Below, in pieces: positions 55,537 through 64,000 of a DNA stretch of 64,000 bases. The notes under the pieces were generated by a model, which was given only the letters and a program-made list of their open reading frames with translations, had not been told where the DNA came from and made no database searches. The position numbers and the translations under genes were made by a program. Origin of the DNA: Bradyrhizobium sp. NDS-1 (GTDB lineage: Bacteria > Pseudomonadota > Alphaproteobacteria > Rhizobiales > Xanthobacteraceae); NCBI RefSeq assembly GCF_032918005.1, contig NZ_CP136628.1, positions 6,247,501 to 6,311,500 on the forward strand. The letters run 5' to 3'. The stretch's first letter is position 1. Each line of letters starts with the position of its first letter.

Positions 55537-55806
55537 GCGCCCAACCCGCCGCCGGCGATATTGCGGACGATTCCTTAGGGGCCTTCCCCATGTTTGCGAT
55601 GGGTCAATGCGAACGGTTTGCCGGCGCCTATGCTCTGGATGGCATCGGGCGCTTTGTCGCTCCGGTGTCGAACGAAGCGGAGCCCGGACTCCTAGGCACT
55701 CCGGGCGCCGCTTCGATACAAGGCCGCGGGTCCGCACGACCCGCCGCCGGACACAGGCCACTTTCGCGCAGGCCACCTTCGCGACTCCTCGCTCAGGAGA
55801 GCAGCC

Positions 55807-56082
55807 ATGATGCCCGCCAATTTCGATGATCTGCCCTCGCTGGTGCGCTACGCGCTCGAGACGACGCGCGCCACCACGGCCTGCCCGTTCCACGATGACG
55901 TCGTCGTCCGCGTCGGCGACGACGCCGCCGAGAGCCATGCATACGAACGCGCCAAGCGAATCCTGGGGAGCGACAGCACGGATTTCGACGGCAACGCGCT
56001 GAGGGAAGAGATCGGCCGCCAACTCGCCATCGCCGCGGACGGGCGATGCCCGAAATGCGACCGAACCGATCCGGCCGGCTAA
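55807..56082 (+). CDS. Small hypothetical protein with C-terminal CxxC
   Basis: A 91-residue protein: DDLPSLVRYALETTRATTAC, HDDVVVRVGDDAAESHAYER and a terminal GRCPKCDRTDP. The CPKC could pair with an earlier Cys to hold a metal. AGGAG precedes ATG 55807. It converges on the GGDEF-EAL gene. The 55537-55806 gap to its left shows no gene. Confidence 0.7.
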   Translation: MMPANFDDLPSLVRYALETTRATTACPFHDDVVVRVGDDAAESHAYERAKRILGSDSTDFDGNALREEIGRQLAIAADGRCPKCDRTDPAG

Positions 56083-56106
56083 GGCGCGTTGCGCCGGATC
56101 CGACGT

Positions 56107-59100
56107 TCAGGAAACCGCGCGCCTGGAGGCGTTCTTGCTTTGCTTCGACGAGGCGAGGCTCCGGGGCCGCCCGATCAAATATCCCTGCATCTCATCGCAG
56201 CCTTCCTGCACCAGGAGCGACATCTGAGCGTCGGTCTCGATGCCTTCCGCAAGCACCGGCACCCCGAGCCCGTAGGCGAGGCCGATCACCGCCCGCACGA
56301 TGGCCAGCGATCGCTCGCTCTGGCCGAGCGAAGCAACGAAGGATCGATCGACCTTGATCCGGTCCAGCGGAAACGCTTCGAGATATGACAAGGACGAATA
56401 TCCCGTTCCGAAATCGTCGAGCGCGATCAGGATGCCGAGCGCCTTGAGCGATTGCATCGTCGTCCTGGCGCGCGCCACGTCCTCGATCAGAACGCCTTCC
56501 GTGATTTCGAGTTCGAGGCGCCCGGCCGAAAGCCCGCTGTCCCGCAGCGCTCGGCGGACCTGCGCATCGAGGTCTTCCCGGCGAAACTGCGTCGCCGACA
56601 CGTTGACGGCGATTCGGAGCGGCTGATCCCATGACGCCGCTTCCCTGCACGCCTCCATCAGAACCCAGTCGTCGATCTGCGCAATGGAGCCGCTTTGCTC
56701 CGCGATCGGAATGAACTCTCCCGGAGGAATGATACCGCGCACCGGATGCCGCCAGCGCACCAGGGCCTCGTAGGCCATGAGCGTGCCATCCCGGTGTTGC
56801 TGCGGCTGATACTCCAGATAGAGCTCGCCTCGCGCCACGGCAGTCCGCAGATCGTGCTCCAGCGCACGGCGGTCGCGCAACTGCTGGTCCATCGCGCTCG
56901 TGAACAGGCGGATCGCTCCCCTGCCCTCGTGCTTGGCGCGATAGAGCGCGGCATCCGCGTTCGCCAGCAGCGAAACCGCGTTGTCTGCGTCTCTCGGATA
57001 CAGCGCGACGCCGACGCAGAGATCGATCTTCAGCGCACGGCCGTCAACCTCGATCGGTTGCTCGAATTGAGCTCTCATCCTCGTGGCGAGCAGCTCCGCG
57101 GCTGCCGGCAGCGGCAACCGATCGATGATGGCGACGAATTCGTCACCGCCGACACGCGCCACATAGGATCCTTGCGCGGCGTCCTGCAGACGTCGCGAGG
57201 CCTCGCGGAGCACGGTGTCGCCGACGGCATGGCCAAAATGGTCGTTGATCTCCTTGAAATGGTCGAGATCGATGCAGAGCACGGCAAAGCCGCCGTCGGC
57301 GATCTCTGCCCGTTCGATCGCATCGCCGAGGTGCTGGTCCAGGGCGGCCCTGTTGGGCAACTCGGTGAGCGCGTCGTGACAGGCGAGATAGCTCACCCTC
57401 TGCTGCGCCCGATTCCGCTCCGTCACGTCGAAGGCGACGCAGACATGAGCGGAGCGCTCCTCATAAACGAGGGGCCGGGATTCGATCACGACCTCGATCG
57501 CCTCGCCGTCGGCGGTCCTGTGCAATTCGCAGTCGCGTTCGGCGCCGTGTTGCGGCTCGCCATACGCGAGTTGAGATTCGGACATGGCGAGGAGGTCTTC
57601 GCGGGAATAGCCGTAATGCCGGCACATCGCGCCGTTCACGGCAATAAGAAGGCCCGTCTTCGCGTCGACCACCCACATCGGAAGCGGGTTCTCCTCGAAG
57701 AGCAGGCGGAAGGAAGCCTCCCGGCGCTTGAGGTCGGTGATGTCGACCCGGATTCCGATGCTGCCTCCGTCGCCGGTGCGTCTTTCCTCGACGCGAACCC
57801 ACCGGTCACCCGCCAGATGCTGTTCGTGCGAGTGTTGCGGCAGCGCATGGTGGGCCAGGCGCTCGGCGAGCCACTCCTCCTCCCGGCCTGCGGCGTCCGG
57901 ATACTGTCCGCCGGCCAACCCGGTTCGAATAATGGTTTCGAACGGCGCGCCGACCGCAAAGGCGTCCCTGCTGGCGGTGTAGAACTCGGCATACTGACGA
58001 TTCCAGAGCACCAGACGATCGTCCTTGTCGAAGACGGCAAGACCTTCGGGGACCACGTCAAGGGCTTCGGTCAGGTGGGTGTGAGCGGCGCGCGCGGCGG
58101 CTTCGGCCTGCTCGGCCGCGATCTTGGCTTCCGCAAGCGCCTTCTCGGTGCGATGGCGCTCAGTAATGTCCTCGTGGGTCGCGACCCAGCCCTTCCCCTC
58201 CATCGGGCGATGCCGGATCCGCACGATCCGCCCGTTGGTCAATTCCACGGTCGTATCCGAATTTGCGGCGGTGACCGGCGTGCTGTTGCGCCAGTCGAGA
58301 TAATCCTGCTTCGACATCTTCGGCGCGCTGCCGACCGAATAGCGGAGCTCGACGATGTCGTTCAGCTGCATGCCCGGCCGGACCAGTTTCGGATCCAGAT
58401 CGTAGATCTCGAGATACTGCCGGTTGCAGACGATCAAGCGCTGATCGTCGTCGAAGAAACAAAGGCCGTGGGACATGTTGTTGAGCGCCCTGTCGAAGCG
58501 CTCTGCGAACGCGGTCGCGGTCTGCTCTGCGGCCCGCGCGCGATCGCCCTCCCCGGACAGCCGTCCGTGGGTCTCGACCAGCTTCACGAAGGAGCGGAAA
58601 TTGGTGTTGATCATCCGGGTGAGCAGGACGAGCAGCGCCAGCAGATTGATCCCGACCGAGACCAGCATCCCGTTGCCGGAGAGCAGCAGAACCGTCGCGA
58701 TGGGTGCGCCGGCTATCAGCATCGTCAGCCGGGACGACGGCGGGAAGCTGCCGAGGCAGTAGGCCGTCCCGACGCAGCCCATGAAGAGCAGCAGGGAGAC
58801 CGACACGCGTAGACCGGGATCGACCACCACGAACAGTGCCAGAATCCAGATCACGAAGCTGCCGCTGAGCGCCACCGTGGCGAGGCGAACTCTCGCGAGT
58901 TCCCGGTACGCTTCCTCGGCGGTGAAATCGGCCTTCTTCAGCCGGAGCCACTGGGCCAGCCGAAAGAGACAGGCCGCCAGGAGAGCGCCCGGCAAGGCAA
59001 ATCGCAGCCATGCCGAGACCGTGTTCGGAAGGAGCAGTCCCACGCTGACGCTGTTCACCAGAAGCGCGGCGTAGAGAACTGGCACCTGCTCGCGGAGCAC

Positions 59101-59208
59101 GCGAAACTGCTCGACGAGCAGCGAACGGCCGAGCGGATCGGTCGTATCACCGATCGCGAAAGCGTCACGAAACCGCGCGAAGAAGCCCATCAAGGTTGTC
59201 CCAGCCAT
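56107..59208 (-). CDS. Membrane PAS-GGDEF-EAL cyclic-di-GMP enzyme
   Basis: A 1033-residue signalling protein. About five transmembrane helices lie between residues 40 and 200, then three PAS-type domains (ALNNMSHGLCFFDDDQRLIV, ALDVVPEGLAVFDKDDRLVL, LFEENPLPMWVVDAKTG). A GGDEF domain follows with an intact catalytic RVGGDEF, and an EAL domain with YEALVRWRHP, EITEGVLIED and LDDFGTGYSSLSYL. Both active sites look intact, so it could make or break c-di-GMP depending on PAS input. It lies alone on its strand, with the cyclase genes upstream. Confidence 0.94.
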   Translation of the reverse strand: MAGTTLMGFFARFRDAFAIGDTTDPLGRSLLVEQFRVLREQVPVLYAALLVNSVSVGLLLPNTVSAWLRFALPGALLAACLFRLAQWLRLKKADFTAEEAYRELARVRLATVALSGSFVIWILALFVVVDPGLRVSVSLLLFMGCVGTAYCLGSFPPSSRLTMLIAGAPIATVLLLSGNGMLVSVGINLLALLVLLTRMINTNFRSFVKLVETHGRLSGEGDRARAAEQTATAFAERFDRALNNMSHGLCFFDDDQRLIVCNRQYLEIYDLDPKLVRPGMQLNDIVELRYSVGSAPKMSKQDYLDWRNSTPVTAANSDTTVELTNGRIVRIRHRPMEGKGWVATHEDITERHRTEKALAEAKIAAEQAEAAARAAHTHLTEALDVVPEGLAVFDKDDRLVLWNRQYAEFYTASRDAFAVGAPFETIIRTGLAGGQYPDAAGREEEWLAERLAHHALPQHSHEQHLAGDRWVRVEERRTGDGGSIGIRVDITDLKRREASFRLLFEENPLPMWVVDAKTGLLIAVNGAMCRHYGYSREDLLAMSESQLAYGEPQHGAERDCELHRTADGEAIEVVIESRPLVYEERSAHVCVAFDVTERNRAQQRVSYLACHDALTELPNRAALDQHLGDAIERAEIADGGFAVLCIDLDHFKEINDHFGHAVGDTVLREASRRLQDAAQGSYVARVGGDEFVAIIDRLPLPAAAELLATRMRAQFEQPIEVDGRALKIDLCVGVALYPRDADNAVSLLANADAALYRAKHEGRGAIRLFTSAMDQQLRDRRALEHDLRTAVARGELYLEYQPQQHRDGTLMAYEALVRWRHPVRGIIPPGEFIPIAEQSGSIAQIDDWVLMEACREAASWDQPLRIAVNVSATQFRREDLDAQVRRALRDSGLSAGRLELEITEGVLIEDVARARTTMQSLKALGILIALDDFGTGYSSLSYLEAFPLDRIKVDRSFVASLGQSERSLAIVRAVIGLAYGLGVPVLAEGIETDAQMSLLVQEGCDEMQGYLIGRPRSLASSKQSKNASRRAVS

Positions 59209-59384
59209 CTCGGAGGCTAGGATATAGAGGCGAAGGACCCGTAAAGGCGCTTGGTGTTTTCGACGTTAACGCGGCTGCTGAGAATACGAAGACGCCAATC
59301 CCGTCAACGAGTTCCGCGCGCCGCAGCCTGCCGTCGCGGGCATGAGCCGGTTCCGGCCTGTGTCGCCCTCGTCCGCAATCCCGC

Positions 59385-60179
59385 TCAATCCTCCACCCGG
59401 AACAGGCGCCATCGCGCCGGCACGCCCTTGAGCTGGTGCACGCCGTGATCCCTGAAGCGGATCTCCGACTGCGCCATCAGGTCCCTGACAGCGCTCGAGA
59501 CCAGGACCTCGCCGGCACGCGCTTTGGCGGCGACGCGCGTGCCGATGTGAAACGCGAGACCAACCATCTCGCCCCCGCTCACCTTGTATTCGCCCGCATG
59601 CAGCCCGACCCTGATGTCGAGCCCCAGCGTGCGCACGGCCTTTTGAATCGCGGTCGCGCACGCGATGCCCGTTGCGGCCTTCTTGAAGGTGGCCAGCACG
59701 CCGTCGCCCGTGGTCACGACTTCCTTGCCGCCGCACGTCTTCAGCTCCTTGCGCACGGCGGCGTAATAGTGGCCCATCACCTTGGTCCAACGCGCATCGC
59801 CCAGCTTTGCGGCCTTTGCCGTGGAGCCGACGATGTCGACGATCAGGATCGTGGCCAGCGCCTGCTTGGGCTCGGCACTGCGTTCCGCCGATCGGCGCTG
59901 GAGCGCGATCGATCCGGCCAGCGGTTCATAGCGATGATTGCGGCGCCGGGCGATCGCGGCCTTGGCATAGTCCTGGGCGCGCTGCACCGTGCCGCAGCGA
60001 ACCGTCTTCTCCTGCGGCAGACGTGTCCAATAGACCTTTCGCTTGTCGCCGGCGCCCTGAACCTCCACGGCGCCCCACTTCAGGAAAACCGCCGAGCCAA
60101 CCCGCCTGACACACCACGCCTTCGACGTGTATCCCGATACATTCGACTGATGGACCCCGATGCGAAGGAATTTGGGCAT
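59385..60179 (-). CDS. WGR-like domain fused to class III adenylate/guanylate cyclase
   Basis: A 264-residue protein. Residues 1-85 look like a WGR variant (VRRVGSAVFLKWGAVEVQGA, then the end KTVRCGTVQRAQDYAKAAIA). Residues 105-264 are a class III nucleotidyl cyclase: ATILIVDIVGSTAKAAKLGD with the first metal Asp, TTGDGVLATFKKAATGI with the second, and GEMVGLAFHIGTRVAAKARA. WGR domains are best known from PARPs and DNA-related proteins; linking one to a cyclase is uncommon. The WGR call is weaker than the cyclase call. Confidence 0.85.
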   Translation of the reverse strand: MPKFLRIGVHQSNVSGYTSKAWCVRRVGSAVFLKWGAVEVQGAGDKRKVYWTRLPQEKTVRCGTVQRAQDYAKAAIARRRNHRYEPLAGSIALQRRSAERSAEPKQALATILIVDIVGSTAKAAKLGDARWTKVMGHYYAAVRKELKTCGGKEVVTTGDGVLATFKKAATGIACATAIQKAVRTLGLDIRVGLHAGEYKVSGGEMVGLAFHIGTRVAAKARAGEVLVSSAVRDLMAQSEIRFRDHGVHQLKGVPARWRLFRVED

Positions 60180-60313
60180 GGACGTGCGGCCGATCGAAGG
60201 AACGCCTGGACTGGCTGGGGTAAAGCGTAGTCACCCAGTCGCACGTTGGCAACAAGACAAGCCCCGGTTGGGAAGCTTGCCCTTGGCCCGCCGCCGCCCA
60301 GCCTTCATGCCCG

Positions 60314-61504
60314 TCACCCCTGATAGGCAAACAGCTCGATCGGATCGCTGAAGCCGCGCACCTCGTGCTTGCCGACATGCTCCAGCTCGAACTTCGGCTC
60401 CACCAGCTCGGCGAAGTCGCGTGACAGCAGCACTGTTCGTCCCAACTGCTTGGTCAGGGCTTCCAGGCGGGAGGCCATGTTGACGGCAGGACCGATCACG
60501 GTGAAGTCGAGCCGACTGCTCGATCCGATATTGCCGTACATGACGTCGCCAACGTGGACGCCGATGCCGTAGTTCAGCGGTGCGCGGCTGGTCGCTTTGT
60601 TGCGCTCGTTCAGCGCGACCATGGCTTGGCGCGCTTCGGTCACGGCATGGAGCAGGTCGGCGCAGGCATTGGGCTGGCTCAGCGGAAAGATCGCGAGCAG
60701 GCCGTCCCCGATGAATTTGAGGATCTCGCCGCCATGCCGCGCGATGGGTTCGGACATCGCGTCGAAATAATCGTTGAGCAGATCAATGACGTCGTCGCGC
60801 GGCCAGTTGTCGGAGATTTTGGTGAAATCGCGCAAGTCGCAGATCATGATCGCCGCGCGCACCGTCGTGCCGGTGCCGCGCCTGGTAGCGCCGGCGAGGA
60901 TCAGCTCGCCGGCATGGGACCCGACATAGGTCTCGAGCAGCGTGCGCGCCAGGCGGTTCTTGATGCGGATCTCGCTGACCAGCGCCAGCACCGGCATCAC
61001 CTTCTTCAGGCTGGCGATATCCGCCTCGGCGAACCCGCCGGGCCGGTCGGTCGCGAAAGTGACGAGGTGACGCTTGCCGAGCGTGTGCAGGAGCGGCCAG
61101 GCCAGATAGTCCGTGAGGCCCAGCGATCGCATCTCATCGTAGAGCGCGTGCTTGCGCCCGAGCGAGGAGACCTGTTCGAGCCTCTCGCGCACCTCGTCGG
61201 CGCCGTCGAGGATTTCGTTGGCGGCGCTACCGATATATTCCGACCGCTCGCGGGCGTCGTAGTCGGCAAGCGTAATCTCCGCCTCTTGTTTGCCGTCGGA
61301 CCACATCATGCGGGCCCCCAGCCATTGCGGATGATGGATCATCACGTGAAGCGTCGCCCGCTTGAGCGGGATGCCCGCCTGCTGCAGGCGGATGCACATT
61401 TGCGCAAAGATGTCGTCGATGAAGCGCTCGTCGCGCGTGCCGCTGGTCAACCAGTCGACGACGCCGTCGGCTTGCGTAGGGGCGTTGTTGTCTGGCGCGT
61501 TCAT
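60314..61504 (-). CDS. Class III adenylate/guanylate cyclase with N-terminal sensor domain
   Basis: A 396-residue protein. The N-terminal part (to about residue 200) is GAF-like by position and pattern (LAWPLLHTLGKRHLVTFATD). The cyclase domain follows: IMICDLRDFTKISDNWP, GGEILKFIGDGLLAIFPL and SRLDFTVIGPAVNMASRLEA. ATG 61504 is preferred, with AGGGG six bases upstream. It lies 134 bases upstream of the WGR-cyclase gene on the same strand. Confidence 0.9.
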   Translation of the reverse strand: MNAPDNNAPTQADGVVDWLTSGTRDERFIDDIFAQMCIRLQQAGIPLKRATLHVMIHHPQWLGARMMWSDGKQEAEITLADYDARERSEYIGSAANEILDGADEVRERLEQVSSLGRKHALYDEMRSLGLTDYLAWPLLHTLGKRHLVTFATDRPGGFAEADIASLKKVMPVLALVSEIRIKNRLARTLLETYVGSHAGELILAGATRRGTGTTVRAAIMICDLRDFTKISDNWPRDDVIDLLNDYFDAMSEPIARHGGEILKFIGDGLLAIFPLSQPNACADLLHAVTEARQAMVALNERNKATSRAPLNYGIGVHVGDVMYGNIGSSSRLDFTVIGPAVNMASRLEALTKQLGRTVLLSRDFAELVEPKFELEHVGKHEVRGFSDPIELFAYQG

Positions 61505-61619
61505 ATCTGCCCCTTGAGCGGCGGTTTGCATCGCAGCACATATCGTGCCCCAGCTCCGCCGCGTCAACCTAGCCAGTTGCATGGATTGTGCGCACCCGCG
61601 CGACCGGCGCAGCTGCCGC

Positions 61620-62204
61620 CTAGCCGGTGAGCCGGATCGACGCCAGCACGGCCAGACCCGAGACGACCGCGAGCTTAGAGGCCGTGGTGAGCTCGACCTT
61701 CAGCGTGTCTTCGTGCGAAAGTGCAAAATCCTCAAGCCCGAGACGGAGGCGGCAATCGCCGCGCGCGGCGTAAACCAGGTGCGTGCCGGCAGCAAGCTGC
61801 CGCTCGCCGGGCTCGCGAAGCGCAAGGAGATCGATCTCGGCCGCCCCGCGCCGCGCCATCAGGTTCACGACCTCGACCGGCCCTGCCTCGAGCGCGGTCA
61901 CGATCTCCGTCTCGCCGGTGAAGCGCACCGTCGTAAAAGGTTCACGCTCGTCGAAATCCTGCGCGGGCGACTTCAGCACCAGCCCGCGACCATTGACGAC
62001 CATCTGGAGACGATCGATGCCGGGCATATGGGAGAACGGACCCGGCGCCACGATCGGTGTCGCGGCAAACCGCCAGAGCAGGCTGTTCCAATCCCTCGCC
62101 GGCGCATCTTCGCGCCAAGCTCCCGCAAGGTCGGTGAAGATGCCACCGCCGTTCTTCCAGGGCGAGCGCGTGTAGTCTTCAGGTTTGAGCAGTGTGGTCT
62201 TCAT
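61620..62204 (-). CDS. HutD family protein
   Basis: A 194-residue cupin: TTLLKPEDYTRSPWKNGGGI and DWNSLLWRFAATPIVAPGPF, FSHMPGIDRLQMVVNGRGLV, ending in the usual HutD C-terminus. HutD accompanies histidine-use genes, but none adjoins here, so its role in this place is unclear. GAGGA precedes ATG 62204. The upstream fragment gene overlaps its start by 26 bases. Confidence 0.9.
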   Translation of the reverse strand: MKTTLLKPEDYTRSPWKNGGGIFTDLAGAWREDAPARDWNSLLWRFAATPIVAPGPFSHMPGIDRLQMVVNGRGLVLKSPAQDFDEREPFTTVRFTGETEIVTALEAGPVEVVNLMARRGAAEIDLLALREPGERQLAAGTHLVYAARGDCRLRLGLEDFALSHEDTLKVELTTASKLAVVSGLAVLASIRLTG

Positions 62205-62442
62205 GGAGATCCTCGATACGATGGGAGTGCGGCGGAGCGTTCGCGTATGCTTCCAGAAACGGCTCAGCGGCCTTCCGCACCGTTTCAAGATGTGTGAACA
62301 GCGACACGTGGCCGCCGTCGGGAAGCGCGAGCAGCTTCGCCTGCGGGATTGCCCGACAAATGCTCTCGGCATGCGAGAACAGCACGACGTTGTCGGACGG
62401 CGCAGGCCCGACAAGCGGCACAGCGTCCGGGTTTGCGGTCAT
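62179..62442 (-). CDS. C-terminal fragment of an alpha/beta hydrolase
   Basis: An 87-residue ORF that corresponds only to the end of an alpha/beta hydrolase: PSDNVVLFSHAESICRAIPQ and LLALPDGGHVSLFTHLETVR, with the catalytic His region but no nucleophile elbow. Its ATG overlaps the DUF2087 stop (ATGA) and its end overlaps the HutD start. It is probably a decayed gene kept open by coupling, less likely a new small protein. Confidence 0.65.
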   Translation of the reverse strand: MTANPDAVPLVGPAPSDNVVLFSHAESICRAIPQAKLLALPDGGHVSLFTHLETVRKAAEPFLEAYANAPPHSHRIEDLHEDHTAQT

Positions 62443-63005
62443 GTCGCGACCTCCGTTTCCGGGGCACCGACCTTCAGGTGACGCAGCAACGCCGTAGCGT
62501 CGCTTGGCGGCCGACGCTCGATCCGGCGATAGTCCCGCCCATCGGCTGTGCGGACGATCAGGCCGTGATCGCACAGCGCGCGGCGGAGCAAGGCATCATC
62601 GGCGAAAGCGTGTTGGCGATTCAACAATGCCTTGACCTGCGCCTCGGCAAGACTGCAGCGCGGCGGGAAGCCGGCCCACAACACCCAAAGGCTCAATTGC
62701 TGCATGCTATGCCGAGCCGGCCAGCGAAGCAGCCGGCCGTAGTCGCCGAAATGGCGCGCCGCCCGTTGCACGGGCTTCAGATCGACCGCATCGCCCTGGG
62801 ATGCCGGCGCCACGCGGTCATCAACGGAACTTCCGGCCGCACATGCACGAAAATGCTGGTAATTCCTGTGTCCCGTCGCACGCGCGAGAATGTTGAGCAG
62901 CTCGACGTGCCCCGGTGGCGACGTCCGCTCCAGGAGCTGGGCGCGCACGGATTTCGCGAGCGCGGAGATGTCGCCCGCGACAAAGGCAATGGGAGTTCTG
63001 GCCAT
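62439..63005 (-). CDS. DUF2087-containing protein
   Basis: A 188-residue protein: IAFVAGDISALAKSVRAQLL at the start, and a C-terminal DUF2087-like region (LRRALCDHGLIVRTADGRDY with RRIERR). A middle GHVELLNILARATGHRNYQH resembles short helical DNA- or protein-binding units. Function unknown. GAGGA precedes ATG 63005. First of a coupled three-gene string ending in HutD. The 63006-63249 gap shows no gene. Confidence 0.78.
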   Translation of the reverse strand: MARTPIAFVAGDISALAKSVRAQLLERTSPPGHVELLNILARATGHRNYQHFRACAAGSSVDDRVAPASQGDAVDLKPVQRAARHFGDYGRLLRWPARHSMQQLSLWVLWAGFPPRCSLAEAQVKALLNRQHAFADDALLRRALCDHGLIVRTADGRDYRRIERRPPSDATALLRHLKVGAPETEVAT

Positions 63006-63249
63006 GACCAATCCTCGATGTGCCGATCCGGGTAGGATTGTCGGAGGTCACCGGCTTACGACGCGGCACGAGGTTGGTGTCGGTTCGATTGAGCCTTGCA
63101 GGTTTAGCTTCCCTCGCGGGACGGTGACGCCTGGGTGAACTGCAGACCCAAGCCCCCTTTACAACGGACGCCCGTCAAGCTCAAGAGCCTGACGTGAGAT
63201 GCGCGTAAGCCGCGATCGGAGGCGCTGGGTGCCCCGGATTCCGACGCCG

Positions 63250-64000
63250 CTATTTCGACGCCAGTGCCGCCACAGGCCGCCAAGCAGCGTCCGGCCCGGC
63301 CGATGCGAGTTTGCGGCAGCGGTCGCGCATCAGCTCGGCTGGACGATCGTGGCCGCGCCGTTTCAATACCGTCTCGAAATCGGCTATCGCATAGGTGAAC
63401 CGGCGCGCCCGATAGCTGGCAAGGCCGCGCTCGTAATCAGCGATCCAGGACGCATCGACGCTAGCGTCGTCATTCGCCATCCCGATCAGCTCGTAGACGG
63501 AGATCCCCTCTTCCCGTCCGTAGACAGCGATGCTGTCGAGCTCGCGCGTGACGACGGCGCCGCGCGCCAGACGTTCGGTCGTCTCGCCGATCAGGATCTG
63601 CGTGCCATAGGATTTATTGGCCCCTTCGAGCCGGCTGGCGACGTTCACGGCATCGCCGATCACGGTGTAGTTCAGCCGCAGCTCCGAGCCGATATTGCCG
63701 ACCAGCATGCGGCCCGAATTGATTCCGATCCGGATCTGGAGCGGCTGGCCGAGATCGTCGACCAGCCCGGACTCTTCCACGGCCCTGCGGCAGGCGAGCG
63801 CGGCGCGGCAGCAGCGCGCGGCGTGATCGTCCTGCGGCTGCGGCGCGCCCCAGAAAGCCATCACGGCGTCGCCGATGAATTTGTCGATGGTGCCGCCATT
63901 GGCGACGATCATCTCCGAGGTGACGTCGAGATAGCGCGACAGCAGCGGCACGACGCGATCGCCCAGCCGTTCGGACAGCCCGGTGAAGCCGGCAATGTCG
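63250..64000 (-). CDS. Class III adenylate/guanylate cyclase, C-terminal part
   Basis: The gene runs beyond the right edge; only about 249 C-terminal residues are visible. They begin inside the cyclase domain (DIAGFTGLSERLGDRVVPLL with the first metal Asp), then GTIDKFIGDAVMAFWGAPQP with the second Asp, GSELRLNYTVIGDAVNVASR and a short TPR-like tail (YERGLASYRARRFTYAIADF). Similar proteins often carry an N-terminal CHASE2 and membrane part, not visible here. Confidence 0.9.
   Translation of the reverse strand, partial: DIAGFTGLSERLGDRVVPLLSRYLDVTSEMIVANGGTIDKFIGDAVMAFWGAPQPQDDHAARCCRAALACRRAVEESGLVDDLGQPLQIRIGINSGRMLVGNIGSELRLNYTVIGDAVNVASRLEGANKSYGTQILIGETTERLARGAVVTRELDSIAVYGREEGISVYELIGMANDDASVDASWIADYERGLASYRARRFTYAIADFETVLKRRGHDRPAELMRDRCRKLASAGPDAAWRPVAALASK

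Noticed and set aside
56695..58812. A 705-codon plus-strand frame over the GGDEF-EAL gene
   Set aside because: Antisense shadow; intact GGDEF and EAL motifs are on the minus strand.

Overview
The window reads as a chromosomal segment of a high-GC alphaproteobacterium of the Bradyrhizobium type (Rhizobiales). Grounds: GC-rich codon use, a formate dehydrogenase with a fused beta subunit like the Methylobacterium FDH1 type, a GAAC-N7-GAAC SOS box of the alphaproteobacterial form, palindromic intergenic repeats of the kind common in Bradyrhizobiaceae, and many orphan periplasmic binding proteins. The species call is inference from these features; no search was run.

Bases 1-18.8 kb are a coherent formate / molybdenum-tungsten block. 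It holds NAD-linked formate dehydrogenase (fdsA partial, fdsB), an oxalate/formate-type MFS carrier, and a histidine kinase with a sigma-54 response regulator. A sigma-54 promoter and twin palindromic activator sites lie just upstream of the carrier. A TusA-like protein, moeA, mobB, fdhD and mobA follow. A second metal locus then encodes a MoeA-binding-protein fusion, another MoeA paralogue, a TupA-like oxyanion-binding protein and a divergent regulator that joins an HTH to the same kind of binding domain.

Bases 17.6-21.1 kb carry three orphan solute-binding proteins (branched-chain-amino-acid type, TAXI, Bug/TctC). A CAU-anticodon tRNA follows at 21.4 kb. Next come a hypothetical gene and a FAN1-like VRR-NUC nuclease fused to a DnaQ-type exonuclease, which has an SOS box 31 bases before its start.

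Bases 24.9-53.3 kb look like a plastic accessory region. Small catabolic and detoxification enzymes (MBL hydrolase, quinol monooxygenase-like, VOC, aldo/keto reductase, hydrolases, DJ-1/PfpI proteins, methyltransferases) alternate with LysR, AraC, TetR and STAND regulators. A divergent tetR-thioredoxin-reductase-like cassette is present in two intact copies and two deletion-bearing remnants. A DUF3833 gene has one intact copy and two remnants, and a SAM methyltransferase has one intact copy and two remnants. Short palindromic repeats flank an MFS pump, and an RND pump sits without its adaptor.

Bases 53.4-64 kb return to housekeeping or signalling content: a universal stress protein, tiny zinc-motif proteins, a rhodanese, a large GGDEF-EAL protein, three class III nucleotidyl cyclase proteins (one with a WGR-like N-terminus, one cut by the window end), HutD, a hydrolase fragment and a DUF2087 protein. 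Most genes are intact; the broken ones are marked as pseudogenes.
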